In this document: positions 16,507 through 23,902 of the stretch, in pieces | Numbering within the stretch: position 1 is the stretch's first letter | Layout of the letters: the number at the start of each line of letters is the position of its first letter | From: an uncultured Treponema sp. | GTDB lineage: Bacteria; Spirochaetota; Spirochaetia; Treponematales; Treponemataceae | DNA length: 40,585 nt | Direction of reading: 5' to 3' | Assembly: GCA_946185185.1 (NCBI GenBank) | Contig: CAMHIV010000002.1 | Location: 1-40,585 of the forward strand | Program-made: the position numbers and the translations under genes | Notes under the pieces: generated by a model | Told to the model about the DNA's origin: nothing | The model's input: only the letters and a program-made list of their open reading frames with translations | The model's database searches: none

Positions 16507-16634
16507 TTTTCGAGTTAGAAGATTCTTCATCAAAATTGGCTACCAGTCGCAAAACGATGATGTAAAAACGTGCACTAGCGCACTACATGCTGATTGTTGT
16601 AAAGTAACTATTTATAATTCTTAATAACTCGAAA
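16507..16634. repeat. family A structured intergenic element, copy 3 (shortened)
   Basis: It aligns with copy 1 over CATCAAAATTGGCTACCAGTC, then the near-palindrome GTGCACTAGCGCAC (16570-16583), then TACATGCTG and TTGTAAAGTAACTAT. The inner TGTCGC hairpin and most of the right arm are missing. The ends are TTTCGAGTTA and TAACTCGAAA, an inverted pair. It fills most of the space upstream of nrdG, so it probably contains or modifies the nrdG promoter region. Confidence 0.75.
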
Positions 16635-16668
16635 TTACGTCTACTAGATTTATTATCGAGGCCAAAAT

Positions 16669-17175
16669 ATGTATTACGGAAATATAAAAAGATTTGATGT
16701 AGCCGACGGAGAAGGTGTTCGGGTTTCACTGTTTGTTTCCGGATGCAGAAACTGTTGTCCAGGATGCTTTCAGCCGGAAACCTGGAAATTTGACTTTGGA
16801 AAAGAATTTACCAAAGATACCGAAGAAGAAATCATAGAAGCCTTAAAACCCCGCCACATTCAGGGATTAAGTGTTTTGGGTGGCGAACCATTTGAAGAAG
16901 AAAACCAGGCCGTCCTTGCCCCCTTTTTGGAAAAAATCAAAGCAACCTTCCCTAAAAAAGATATCTGGTGCTGGACAGGCTATGTTCTAGACCGCGACTT
17001 ACAGGAAGGCGGAAGAAAACACACCGAATACACAGACAGAATTCTAAAATGCCTTGATGTCCTTGTGGATGGCCCTTTTGTCCTCGCCAAACGAAACCTC
17101 ATGCTGAAATTCCGAGGCAGTGAAAATCAGCGGCTTCTGCGATTAAAAGACGGTGTTGTTGTTGCGGTGGAATAA
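16669..17175 (+). CDS. nrdG: anaerobic ribonucleotide reductase activating protein
   Basis: A radical SAM enzyme that makes the glycyl radical on NrdD. The 168-residue length is normal. The iron-sulfur cluster motif CxxxCxxC is CRNCCPGC near residue 27. It is preceded by DGEGVRVSLFVSGC and followed by LSVLGGEPF, the SAM-binding glycine segment. VDGPF and FRGSENQR near the C-terminus are also typical. GAGG lies about 11 bases before the ATG. nrdD is not adjacent; it lies about 4.4 kb away on the opposite strand. No NrdR box is seen directly upstream, where a family A repeat sits. Confidence 0.95.
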   Translation: MYYGNIKRFDVADGEGVRVSLFVSGCRNCCPGCFQPETWKFDFGKEFTKDTEEEIIEALKPRHIQGLSVLGGEPFEEENQAVLAPFLEKIKATFPKKDIWCWTGYVLDRDLQEGGRKHTEYTDRILKCLDVLVDGPFVLAKRNLMLKFRGSENQRLLRLKDGVVVAVE

Positions 17176-17200
17176 AAGAGAGAACCTCTTTAATTCAGCT

Positions 17201-17222
17201 ATACTTCACTCGTGCGAAGTAT
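17201..17222. other. small inverted repeat after nrdG
   Basis: ATACTTC and GAAGTAT flank an 8-base loop and are followed, 6 bases on, by a run of T. It could end nrdG transcription, but the stem is short and AT-rich, so this is a weak terminator call. Confidence 0.35.
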
Positions 17223-17313
17223 TCACATTTTTTAAACAAAAAAAAATATTAAAGATTCCCCTTTTTCCTTCCGATACTTGTAGTAAGAAGTTAGTTTTTT
17301 TATGGAGAATTTT

Positions 17314-18324
17314 ATGAAAAAAGGTGAATTTTATAGTTTGATGAAGAAAGTTCCTAAAGCAGAAATTCATCTTCATATAGAAGCTGTTCCTACGATTGAG
17401 TCAATTAAAGCACTTTATAAAAAATCAAATGGAAAAGAAATGTCTGATGAAGAAATCACAAAGCTTTTTACATATGACGATTTGAATGGATTTATTCAGG
17501 CGTTCCTTCAGGTTCAGGCTTTGTATACTTCGGTAGAAGACTTTGACTATATTTTTAATGACCTTGCAACTTATTTGAACGACAACGGAATTGTTTATGC
17601 AGAAGCTTTCTTTGCACCAACTTCATTCCTTAAACATGGATTCAAATATGAAGACATGGTTCGCATTTTTGACCGCAAAATTGCAGAAATCAAAGAAAAA
17701 TACGGAATCACAGTAAAACTTCTCATGGACGTTAGCCGCACATTTGGCTTGGAAAACGCCATGAATAACTACAACCTTTTGAAACAGTTCCCAAGTGAAA
17801 ATATCATCGGAATCGGACTTGGCGGAGCAGAAAGCAAAGGCCCAGCGAAAGATTATGGTCCGGTTTATGACCTTGCAGTAAAAGATGGATACAAGGTAGT
17901 AGCTCATGCCGGAGAAGATGTAGGACCAGAATCAATTTGGGATGCATTGAATTATTGCCATGTTTCCCGCGTAGGCCACTGTATCAGTGCAATTCAGGAT
18001 GAAAAACTCATGCAGAAGCTCAAGGACGACAGCATTGTTCTTGAAGTTTGCCCTACAAGTAATGTATTTACAAAGAAATTTGTAAAATCAATCAAAGAAC
18101 ACCCTATTACAGAATTTTTCAAAAAAGGACTCTTTGTAACAGTTAACACAGATGACCCAGTATTCTTCAAAGTTTCACTTATCGACGAATACTGGAAGCT
18201 TCACCACGAAGCCGGCTGGACAATGGACGAAATCAAAGCCCTGGTAAAGAACGGTTTCAACGCACTTTTTGCAAGTGATGAAGTAAAGGCCGATTGGTGT
18301 GCAAAGGTTGACGCTGCATTCTAA
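17314..18324 (+). CDS. add: adenosine deaminase
   Basis: A zinc enzyme that deaminates adenosine to inosine in purine salvage. The 336-residue protein has the N-terminal HxH metal motif in KAEIHLHIEAVPT. It has the substrate and catalytic segment VVAHAGEDVGPESIWDAL, then RVGHCISA, LEVCPTSN and VTVNTDDPVFF with the last metal-site Asp. The track starts at 17302, but GGAG in that extension is the Shine-Dalgarno for the ATG at 17314. The stop codon overlaps the start of the following methyltransferase gene (TAATG), so the two are translationally coupled. Confidence 0.95.
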   Translation: MKKGEFYSLMKKVPKAEIHLHIEAVPTIESIKALYKKSNGKEMSDEEITKLFTYDDLNGFIQAFLQVQALYTSVEDFDYIFNDLATYLNDNGIVYAEAFFAPTSFLKHGFKYEDMVRIFDRKIAEIKEKYGITVKLLMDVSRTFGLENAMNNYNLLKQFPSENIIGIGLGGAESKGPAKDYGPVYDLAVKDGYKVVAHAGEDVGPESIWDALNYCHVSRVGHCISAIQDEKLMQKLKDDSIVLEVCPTSNVFTKKFVKSIKEHPITEFFKKGLFVTVNTDDPVFFKVSLIDEYWKLHHEAGWTMDEIKALVKNGFNALFASDEVKADWCAKVDAAF

Positions 18325-19094
18325 TGACCAACATCGAAAAATATTACAATAAGTTCAACGAAGATCACAGATTGACTACACGACATGGCATTGTTGAAAT
18401 GTCGTGCACAATGCATCACATCGAAAAACTGATTAACGGGCGTACCGGGCTTGAAATAGCAGATATTGGCTGCGGAACCGGTCGTTATTCAATCGAACTA
18501 TGCCACAAAGGACACAATTTAACTGCAGTTGAATTAGTAAAACGCAATCTGGAAGTTCTGCGTTCAAAGCACGAAAAAATTAAAACCTGGCAGGGAAATG
18601 CTCTGGATCTTCACTTTCTTGAAGAAAATCGATTCGACATTACTCTATGTTTTGGACCGATGTATCACCTTCACACAGAAGAAGAACGGCTTTGCGTTTT
18701 GGAACAGCTTAAAAGAATCACAAAACCCGGCGGAATAATTTTCATTGCCTACATAATGAATGAAAATGCCATTATCCGTTACTGTTTCGGCGAAAACAAA
18801 ATCAACGAATGCATCAAAAACGGCTGGCTCACAGAAGATTTTCACACAATTACTCAGCCAGAAGATTTATACAGCTATGTCCGCCTTGAAGACATAAACG
18901 CCATTCAGCAAAAAAGTGGCCTTTCCCGCATAAAAATCTTCAACCAGGAAGGCGCCGCCGACTACATGCGCCGCGAATTAAATGCCATGGACGAAGAAAC
19001 ATTCCGCCACTTCATAGACTACACCATCGCCATCAGCGAACGCCCCGAACTCCTGGGCGCCGGCACCCATATCGTCGATGTACTGCAAAGATAG
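18324..19094 (+). CDS. class I SAM-dependent methyltransferase
   Basis: A 256-residue methyltransferase with the SAM motif ADIGCGTGRYS, an acidic motif II at TAVELVKRN, and motif IV FDITLCFGPMYHL. The post-motif segment LKRITKPGGIIFIAY completes a UbiE/Methyltransf_11-like fold. The ATG overlaps the add stop codon, so it is in one operon with add. No signal peptide is present. The substrate is unknown; coupling to add might hint at nucleoside chemistry, but that is only inference. Confidence 0.88.
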   Translation: MTNIEKYYNKFNEDHRLTTRHGIVEMSCTMHHIEKLINGRTGLEIADIGCGTGRYSIELCHKGHNLTAVELVKRNLEVLRSKHEKIKTWQGNALDLHFLEENRFDITLCFGPMYHLHTEEERLCVLEQLKRITKPGGIIFIAYIMNENAIIRYCFGENKINECIKNGWLTEDFHTITQPEDLYSYVRLEDINAIQQKSGLSRIKIFNQEGAADYMRRELNAMDEETFRHFIDYTIAISERPELLGAGTHIVDVLQR

Positions 19095-19097
19095 TTT

Positions 19098-19299
19098 GAA
19101 TGCCGAGGTTTGGAAGAGTCATTAAAATTGGCGCGAAGGAGCATTGAGTGGAACGGGAACAATCTGTTTGTTGCTGTCGCGAAGCGACAGTTTATAGTTA
19201 CTTTACAACAAGCAGCTTGTAGCGCGATATCGCGCGGTCCCGGAACGCTCAAGGCGACTGAGAGCCAATTTTACTGGTGTTTAAGTAAAACTCGGCTCC
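19098..19299. repeat. family A structured intergenic element, copy 2 (complete, inverted)
   Basis: An element of about 202 bp filling the convergent gap between the methyltransferase and mnmG stop codons. Its left end GAATGCCGAGGTTT is identical to copy 1. Hairpin arms are CTGTTTGTTG (19164-19173) and CAACAAGCAG (19206-19215). The inner stem is TGTCGC-GAA-GCGACA (19175-19189). The 14 bp palindrome here is GCGCGATATCGCGC (19222-19235). It differs in sequence from that of copy 1 but is still perfectly symmetrical. Confidence 0.85.
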
Positions 19300-19302
19300 A
19301 AA

Positions 19303-21348
19303 TTATCTGAGATACACCATTAACAGCATAATATCGCTATTTCTTATTCCGCTGATTCGTTCGGCCTGACCTAGGGTCAGCGGGCGAACCTTTTCAAGTT
19401 TATTGCGGCTTTCTGCACTCAAAGCTGGGATTGCACCGTAATCAAAATCCAGAGGAATTTTTACATTTTCCATTTTGTGCATTTTTTCAACGCGCTTATC
19501 CTGTTTTTCAATGTAATACTTATACTTGAACTGGATTTTAGCTTCTTCCCAAATCTTTTCCGGATAACCAGGATTTTCCATGAGAGGCTTTTTTAATAAC
19601 TGAGCAACAATTTCATCAAGTTCGGCATATTTTGCATTAACGGCATCAAGCTGAGCCTGAGTTTTTAAACCAGCCCGGAACGCATATTTTGTAAGCCGCT
19701 GATCAGCAGTATCATGGCGAAGTTTTAAGCGATATTCAGCACGCGCCGTAAACATACGATACGGTTCCTTAGTTCCAAGAGTTACCAGATCATCAATCAA
19801 AACACCGATATATGCTTCATCGCGGCCAAGAATCATAGGTTCCCAGACCGGAATCTTTCTGAAGTTTTCAAATCCGGATTTTTTCTGACTCTGCTCTTCA
19901 ATATCGTTCAGTCTTTTGTTAATTCCCGCGCTGATTTCATAAAAACGTTTTTCTTCAGCAGCATTCATAACCGCTTTTGGGCAGAATGCGCCCGGTTCCT
20001 GACTTGCAGCAACTCCATTTAAATCATTTGGAAGAACGCACAACGGTCCGCAGAATTCTTTGTGAGCACGCGCATACAGACCGGCATTGATTCCGGCAAC
20101 AAGCCCCTGTCCGGCAGCTTCCTCGTATCCCGAAGTTCCATTTATCTGGCCGGCATCAAAAAGACCTGCAACGCGTTTTGTTTCAAGACTTGGATACAAC
20201 TGGGTCGGTTCAACATAATCATATTCAACTGCATAACCCGGTCTGCTCTGAACAGCGTTTTCAAATCCAGGCATTGTACGCATAAACGCATCCTGTATAC
20301 ATTCCGGAAGACTTGAAGAAAAACCGTTCATGTACATTTCGTCTGTTTCAAGTCCTTCTGGTTCAACAAAAATCTGGTGGCGTTCACGTTCTGCAAAACG
20401 CATAACCTTATCTTCAATAGAAGGACAATAACGCGGACCAATTCCACTGATTTTTCCGCTGTACAACGGCGAACGGCCGATATTTTCACGGATAATTTTA
20501 TGAGTTTCAGGATTTGTGTATACAACGTGACAGGGAACCATTGGCCGCTCAACTTTTTCAGTTTCAAAGCTGAACGGAATTACTTCGTCGTCACCATTAT
20601 TCAATTCCAATTTAGAAAAATCGATTGTTGATTTCAAAATTCTTGGAGGAGTTCCAGTCTTCAATCTTCCTGTTGTAAATCCCAGTTTATGAAGACTTGC
20701 CGTAAGACCATAAGCTGCTGGTTCACCGATTCGTCCACAAGGCGCATCGTATTCGCCGATAAAAATTCGTCCACCCAAAAAAGTCCCTGTTGTAAGAACA
20801 ACTGCCCGGCATGGAATAACGCGGCCTCGTTCTGTAACAATGCCAGTAATTTTATGGCGCATTGTTGCAACAGATTCACTTCTGTGTTCACCCGGAATTG
20901 AGCCCTTTTCTGCCGAACTATCGGAATCTGGAGGAAGCGGTGTATCACTTTCTGTGGTAAGTATATCAATTACCACATCCATTAAAGTTACTAGATTTTC
21001 TGTTGTTTCAAGAGTTTTGCGAGCCAGCTGAGAATAAGTAATTTTATCAGCCTGGCTTCTAGGAGCCTGAACTGCAGGTCCTCGGCTTTTATTCAACATT
21101 CTGAACTGAATCATAGATTTGTCTATGAGCTTAGCCATTTCTCCGCCAAGAGCATCAATTTCGCGAACAATATTACCCTTTGCAATACCTCCGATTGAAG
21201 GATTACAACTCATTCGTCCAATTGCATCCGGTGTCTGAGTAACAACGATTGTTTTTAATCCCATGCGTGCACAAGAAAGCGCCGCTTCTACACCTGCGTG
21301 ACCTGCTCCTACAACAGCCACATCATAGAAATCATAAAATCCAGCCAT
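19303..21348 (-). CDS. mnmG: tRNA uridine-5-carboxymethylaminomethyl(34) synthesis enzyme MnmG (GidA)
   Basis: The FAD-dependent partner of MnmE, it modifies the wobble uridine of several tRNAs. The FAD-binding motif is VVGAGHAGVEAALSCARMG near the N-terminus. GidA signatures include MSCNPSIGGIAKG, RTPPRI-like LKTGTPPRI, and the C-terminal GISNSDI-like motif ISGIRNSDI. At 681 residues it is longer than the usual 620-630. The extra length is a Ser/Pro-rich insert between VVIDIL and ITGIVTERG in the FAD domain. TATAAT lies 9 bases before the ATG, with no Shine-Dalgarno. It lies downstream of nrdD on the same strand, separated by family B repeats. Confidence 0.96.
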   Translation of the reverse strand: MAGFYDFYDVAVVGAGHAGVEAALSCARMGLKTIVVTQTPDAIGRMSCNPSIGGIAKGNIVREIDALGGEMAKLIDKSMIQFRMLNKSRGPAVQAPRSQADKITYSQLARKTLETTENLVTLMDVVIDILTTESDTPLPPDSDSSAEKGSIPGEHRSESVATMRHKITGIVTERGRVIPCRAVVLTTGTFLGGRIFIGEYDAPCGRIGEPAAYGLTASLHKLGFTTGRLKTGTPPRILKSTIDFSKLELNNGDDEVIPFSFETEKVERPMVPCHVVYTNPETHKIIRENIGRSPLYSGKISGIGPRYCPSIEDKVMRFAERERHQIFVEPEGLETDEMYMNGFSSSLPECIQDAFMRTMPGFENAVQSRPGYAVEYDYVEPTQLYPSLETKRVAGLFDAGQINGTSGYEEAAGQGLVAGINAGLYARAHKEFCGPLCVLPNDLNGVAASQEPGAFCPKAVMNAAEEKRFYEISAGINKRLNDIEEQSQKKSGFENFRKIPVWEPMILGRDEAYIGVLIDDLVTLGTKEPYRMFTARAEYRLKLRHDTADQRLTKYAFRAGLKTQAQLDAVNAKYAELDEIVAQLLKKPLMENPGYPEKIWEEAKIQFKYKYYIEKQDKRVEKMHKMENVKIPLDFDYGAIPALSAESRNKLEKVRPLTLGQAERISGIRNSDIMLLMVYLR

Positions 21349-21357
21349 AGTGTAATG

Positions 21358-21363
21358 ATTATA
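21358..21363 (-). promoter_or_regulatory. -10 hexamer of mnmG
   Basis: A consensus TATAAT lies 9 bases before the ATG; there is no TGn extension and no Shine-Dalgarno. The leader would be 2-3 bases at most. Confidence 0.45.
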
Positions 21364-21430
21364 GTGAGTTTTACTTAGTTAATAAATATAAGGTCCGCAT
21401 AAAAAATAAGGCTTCCAAAAGAAGACTATG

Positions 21431-21456
21431 CGGAGGTTGAGCATGTCGAAACCTCC
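21431..21456. repeat. family B hairpin repeat, copy 2
   Basis: GGAGGTT and AACCTCC arms flank a TCGA-containing loop. It is the same design as the copy at 14131, with A/T exchanged in both arms so that pairing is kept. Confidence 0.7.
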
Positions 21457-21474
21457 TCAATTAGCGCAAAAATC

Positions 21475-21495
21475 TCATTTCGACAAGCTCAATGA
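21475..21495. repeat. family B hairpin repeat, copy 3
   Basis: TCATT and AATGA arms enclose TCGACAAGCTC, the core shared by this family. It lies 19 bp from copy 2, between nrdD and mnmG. Confidence 0.6.
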
Positions 21496-21542
21496 GCGCA
21501 AACGCTTAACTTCCCAGACAGCCATCTATTTCTATTCATTTC

Positions 21543-23705
21543 CTAAAGATGCAGAACTCGTTCTTTTATCTCCTGAGTTCGTCCCTGGTTCCAGAACTGT
21601 GTACCAATGTAACCACAGGTTCGGCGGGCAACGTTCATCTTTGTCTGGTCTCGGTTACCACACTGAGGACATTCCCAGATAAGTTTTCCGTCTTCGTCAT
21701 TAATTACCTGGATTTCTCCTGTGTAGCCGCAAACCTGACAGCAGTCCGATTTTGTATTAAGCTCAGCATACATAATGTTTTCATAAATATGCTTAAGAAG
21801 AGCCATAACAGCAGGAATGTTGTTTTCCATATTTGGAACTTCAACATAACTGATTGCTCCTCCCGGACTAAGTTCCTGGAACTGACTTTCGAAAGTAAGC
21901 TTGCTGAATGCATCGATATCTTCTGTAACATGAACATGATAACTGTTTGTAATATAGTTCTTATCTGTTACGCCAGGAATATCGCCAAAACGCTGCTTCA
22001 AGCATTTTGCAAACTTGTATGTTGTACTTTCAAGTGGAGTTCCGTACAAGCTGAAGTCGATATTATGTTCTGCGCGCCACTTCTTACATGCTTCGTTCAT
22101 GTGACGCATTATTTCAAGTGCGAATGGAGTTACTTCTGGATCTGTGTGAGGTTTTCCTGTCATATAGCGGACACACTCGCAAAGTCCAGCGTATCCCAAC
22201 GAAATAGTTGAATATCCATTGAACAAAAGCTTGTCGATTGTTTCACCTTTTGCAAGGCGGGCAAGCGCACCGTTCTGCCACAAAATTGGAGCAACATCAC
22301 TAGGAGTTCCCAAAAGCCGCTTATGGCGCAAAAGAAGTGCACGATGACAAAGTTCAAGGCGTTCATCAAAAATCTTCCAGAACTTTTCTTTATCGCGTCC
22401 GCTGGAACATGCAACATCAACAAGGTTGATTGTAACAACCCCCTGATTAAAGCGTCCGTAGAACTTTGGCTTACCGGTTTCATCGCGGTAAACAGTAAGG
22501 AAGGAACGACATCCCATACAGGTATAGCAGTTTCCTTCTTTGAGTTCGAACATTTTCTTTTCAGAAATATAATCCGGAACAAGTCGCTTTGCAGTACACT
22601 TTGCAGCAAGTTCTGTAAGATAGTAATATTTTGTTCCTTCTTCAATGTTATCTGGTTCAAGAACATAAATAAGCTTAGGGAATGCAGGAGTTACCCAATA
22701 TCCTTTTTCGTTTCGAACACCCTTTGTGCGCTGTTTAAGAACTTCTTCGATAATAAGCGCAAGATCAGCTTTTTCCTGTTCATTCTTTGCTTCATTCAAA
22801 TACATGAAAACTGTAACGAACGGACTCTGACCATTTGTTGTCATCAAAGTTACAACCTGATACTGAATAGTCTGAACACCGCGTGTAATTTCGTCTGCAA
22901 GGCGGCGTTCTACGATTTTGTCGAACTGCTCTTTTGTAAATTGAACTCCAGTTTCTTCGATTGTCTGATTTAATTCTTTTATGAGCTTTTTGCGGCTTAC
23001 ATCAACAAATGGAGCCAGGTGTGTAAGAGAAATAGACTGGCCACCGTACTGACTTGAAGCAACCTGTGCAATAATCTGGGTTGCGATATTACAAGCTGTA
23101 GAGAACGAGTGTGGAGTATCGATTTTTGTTCCGCTGATTACAGTGCCGTTCTGGAGCATGTCTTCGAGGTTTACAAGGTCGCAGTTGTGCATGTGCTGAG
23201 CAAAATAATCCGCATCGTGGAAGTGAATGATTCCTTCGTTGTGGGCTTGAACGATGTCTTCGTCCAAAAGAAAGCGTTTTGTAATATCCTTAGATACTTC
23301 ACCAGCCATGTAGTCTCGCTGAACAGAAACTACAGTAGAGTTTTTATTAGAGTTTTCCTGTTTAACTTCTTCGTTTGTACATTCAAGAAGAGAAAGAATC
23401 TGCTGGTCAGTAGAATTCTGCTTACGCATAAGGGCATGGCGATATCGGTAAGTGATATAAAGTTTTGCAATATCAAACGCACCGATTTTCATAAGTTCAG
23501 TTTCTACCAGATCCTGAATTGCTTCTACGTTCATCTGAACTTTGCTTGCCTGGCAAGTTTCTGTAACTTTTGATGCAACAGCTTTGATGTATTCTTCCGA
23601 AAGACGTTCATTTTCTGGAACTGCATTGTTTGCTTTAGTAATAGCTGTTTCAATTTTTCGAATGTCAAAAATAGCTTCTTCGCCATTGCGTTTGATAATT
23701 TTCAC
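21543..23705 (-). CDS. nrdD: anaerobic ribonucleoside-triphosphate reductase
   Basis: Oxygen-sensitive class III reductase that makes dNTPs with a glycyl radical set by NrdG. The protein is 720 residues. An ATP-cone covers about the first 90 residues, starting KIIKRNGEEAIFDIRKIE. The catalytic barrel follows. The C-terminus has a four-Cys zinc site (CQVCG and CPQCG) and the radical loop RRTCGYIG with the radical Gly. The track begins at a GTG at 23714 that lies inside the Shine-Dalgarno AGGTGG; I use the GTG at 23705, 5 bases after it, which gives the standard N-terminus. A NrdR box pair lies upstream. Large antisense ORFs in the track over this gene are shadows. Confidence 0.96.
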   Translation of the reverse strand: MKIIKRNGEEAIFDIRKIETAITKANNAVPENERLSEEYIKAVASKVTETCQASKVQMNVEAIQDLVETELMKIGAFDIAKLYITYRYRHALMRKQNSTDQQILSLLECTNEEVKQENSNKNSTVVSVQRDYMAGEVSKDITKRFLLDEDIVQAHNEGIIHFHDADYFAQHMHNCDLVNLEDMLQNGTVISGTKIDTPHSFSTACNIATQIIAQVASSQYGGQSISLTHLAPFVDVSRKKLIKELNQTIEETGVQFTKEQFDKIVERRLADEITRGVQTIQYQVVTLMTTNGQSPFVTVFMYLNEAKNEQEKADLALIIEEVLKQRTKGVRNEKGYWVTPAFPKLIYVLEPDNIEEGTKYYYLTELAAKCTAKRLVPDYISEKKMFELKEGNCYTCMGCRSFLTVYRDETGKPKFYGRFNQGVVTINLVDVACSSGRDKEKFWKIFDERLELCHRALLLRHKRLLGTPSDVAPILWQNGALARLAKGETIDKLLFNGYSTISLGYAGLCECVRYMTGKPHTDPEVTPFALEIMRHMNEACKKWRAEHNIDFSLYGTPLESTTYKFAKCLKQRFGDIPGVTDKNYITNSYHVHVTEDIDAFSKLTFESQFQELSPGGAISYVEVPNMENNIPAVMALLKHIYENIMYAELNTKSDCCQVCGYTGEIQVINDEDGKLIWECPQCGNRDQTKMNVARRTCGYIGTQFWNQGRTQEIKERVLHL

Positions 23706-23727
23706 TTTTCCCACCTTTATTTTTATT

Positions 23728-23743
23728 TATATACTAATAGTGT
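23728..23743. promoter_or_regulatory. NrdR box, proximal (degenerate)
   Basis: TATATACTAATAGTGT keeps one good half-site (TAGTGT) of the NrdR consensus ACACwATATmTwGTGT. It begins 42 bp from the distal box, about four helical turns, matching the paired arrangement known for NrdR. Confidence 0.6.
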
Positions 23744-23769
23744 ACTTTTTATATTTACATAAAAAACAG

Positions 23770-23785
23770 ACACTAAATATAGTGT
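23770..23785. promoter_or_regulatory. NrdR box, distal (near-consensus)
   Basis: ACACTAAATATAGTGT is a 16 bp palindrome that fits the NrdR consensus at nearly all positions, 65 bp upstream of the nrdD start. NrdR is the ATP-cone repressor of ribonucleotide reductase genes, so nrdD is probably repressed when dATP is plentiful. Confidence 0.8.
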
Positions 23786-23902
23786 CTGCATGTTTAGAAG
23801 TTTACTATCGATGAAAGATTTTTTCAATATAAAAATGGCCAAAAAACGAAAATAAAAAAAAGTTTTTTGTTTGACAAAATCTAAAAATAGTGCTTAGAAA
23901 TT

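Noticed and set aside
17201-17222. Inverted repeat considered as a purine riboswitch upstream of add
   Set aside because: No conserved purine aptamer loops are visible; it is a single short hairpin.
21549-22973. Antisense ORFs of 220 and 216 residues over nrdD
   Set aside because: Both lie wholly inside the well-supported nrdD frame on the other strand, are rich in Cys, Phe and Ser runs typical of shadow frames, and match no family I recognise.
23870-23890. TTGACA on the plus strand after the sulP stop
   Set aside because: No -10 at a suitable distance, and the only thing downstream is the antisense strand of sulP.
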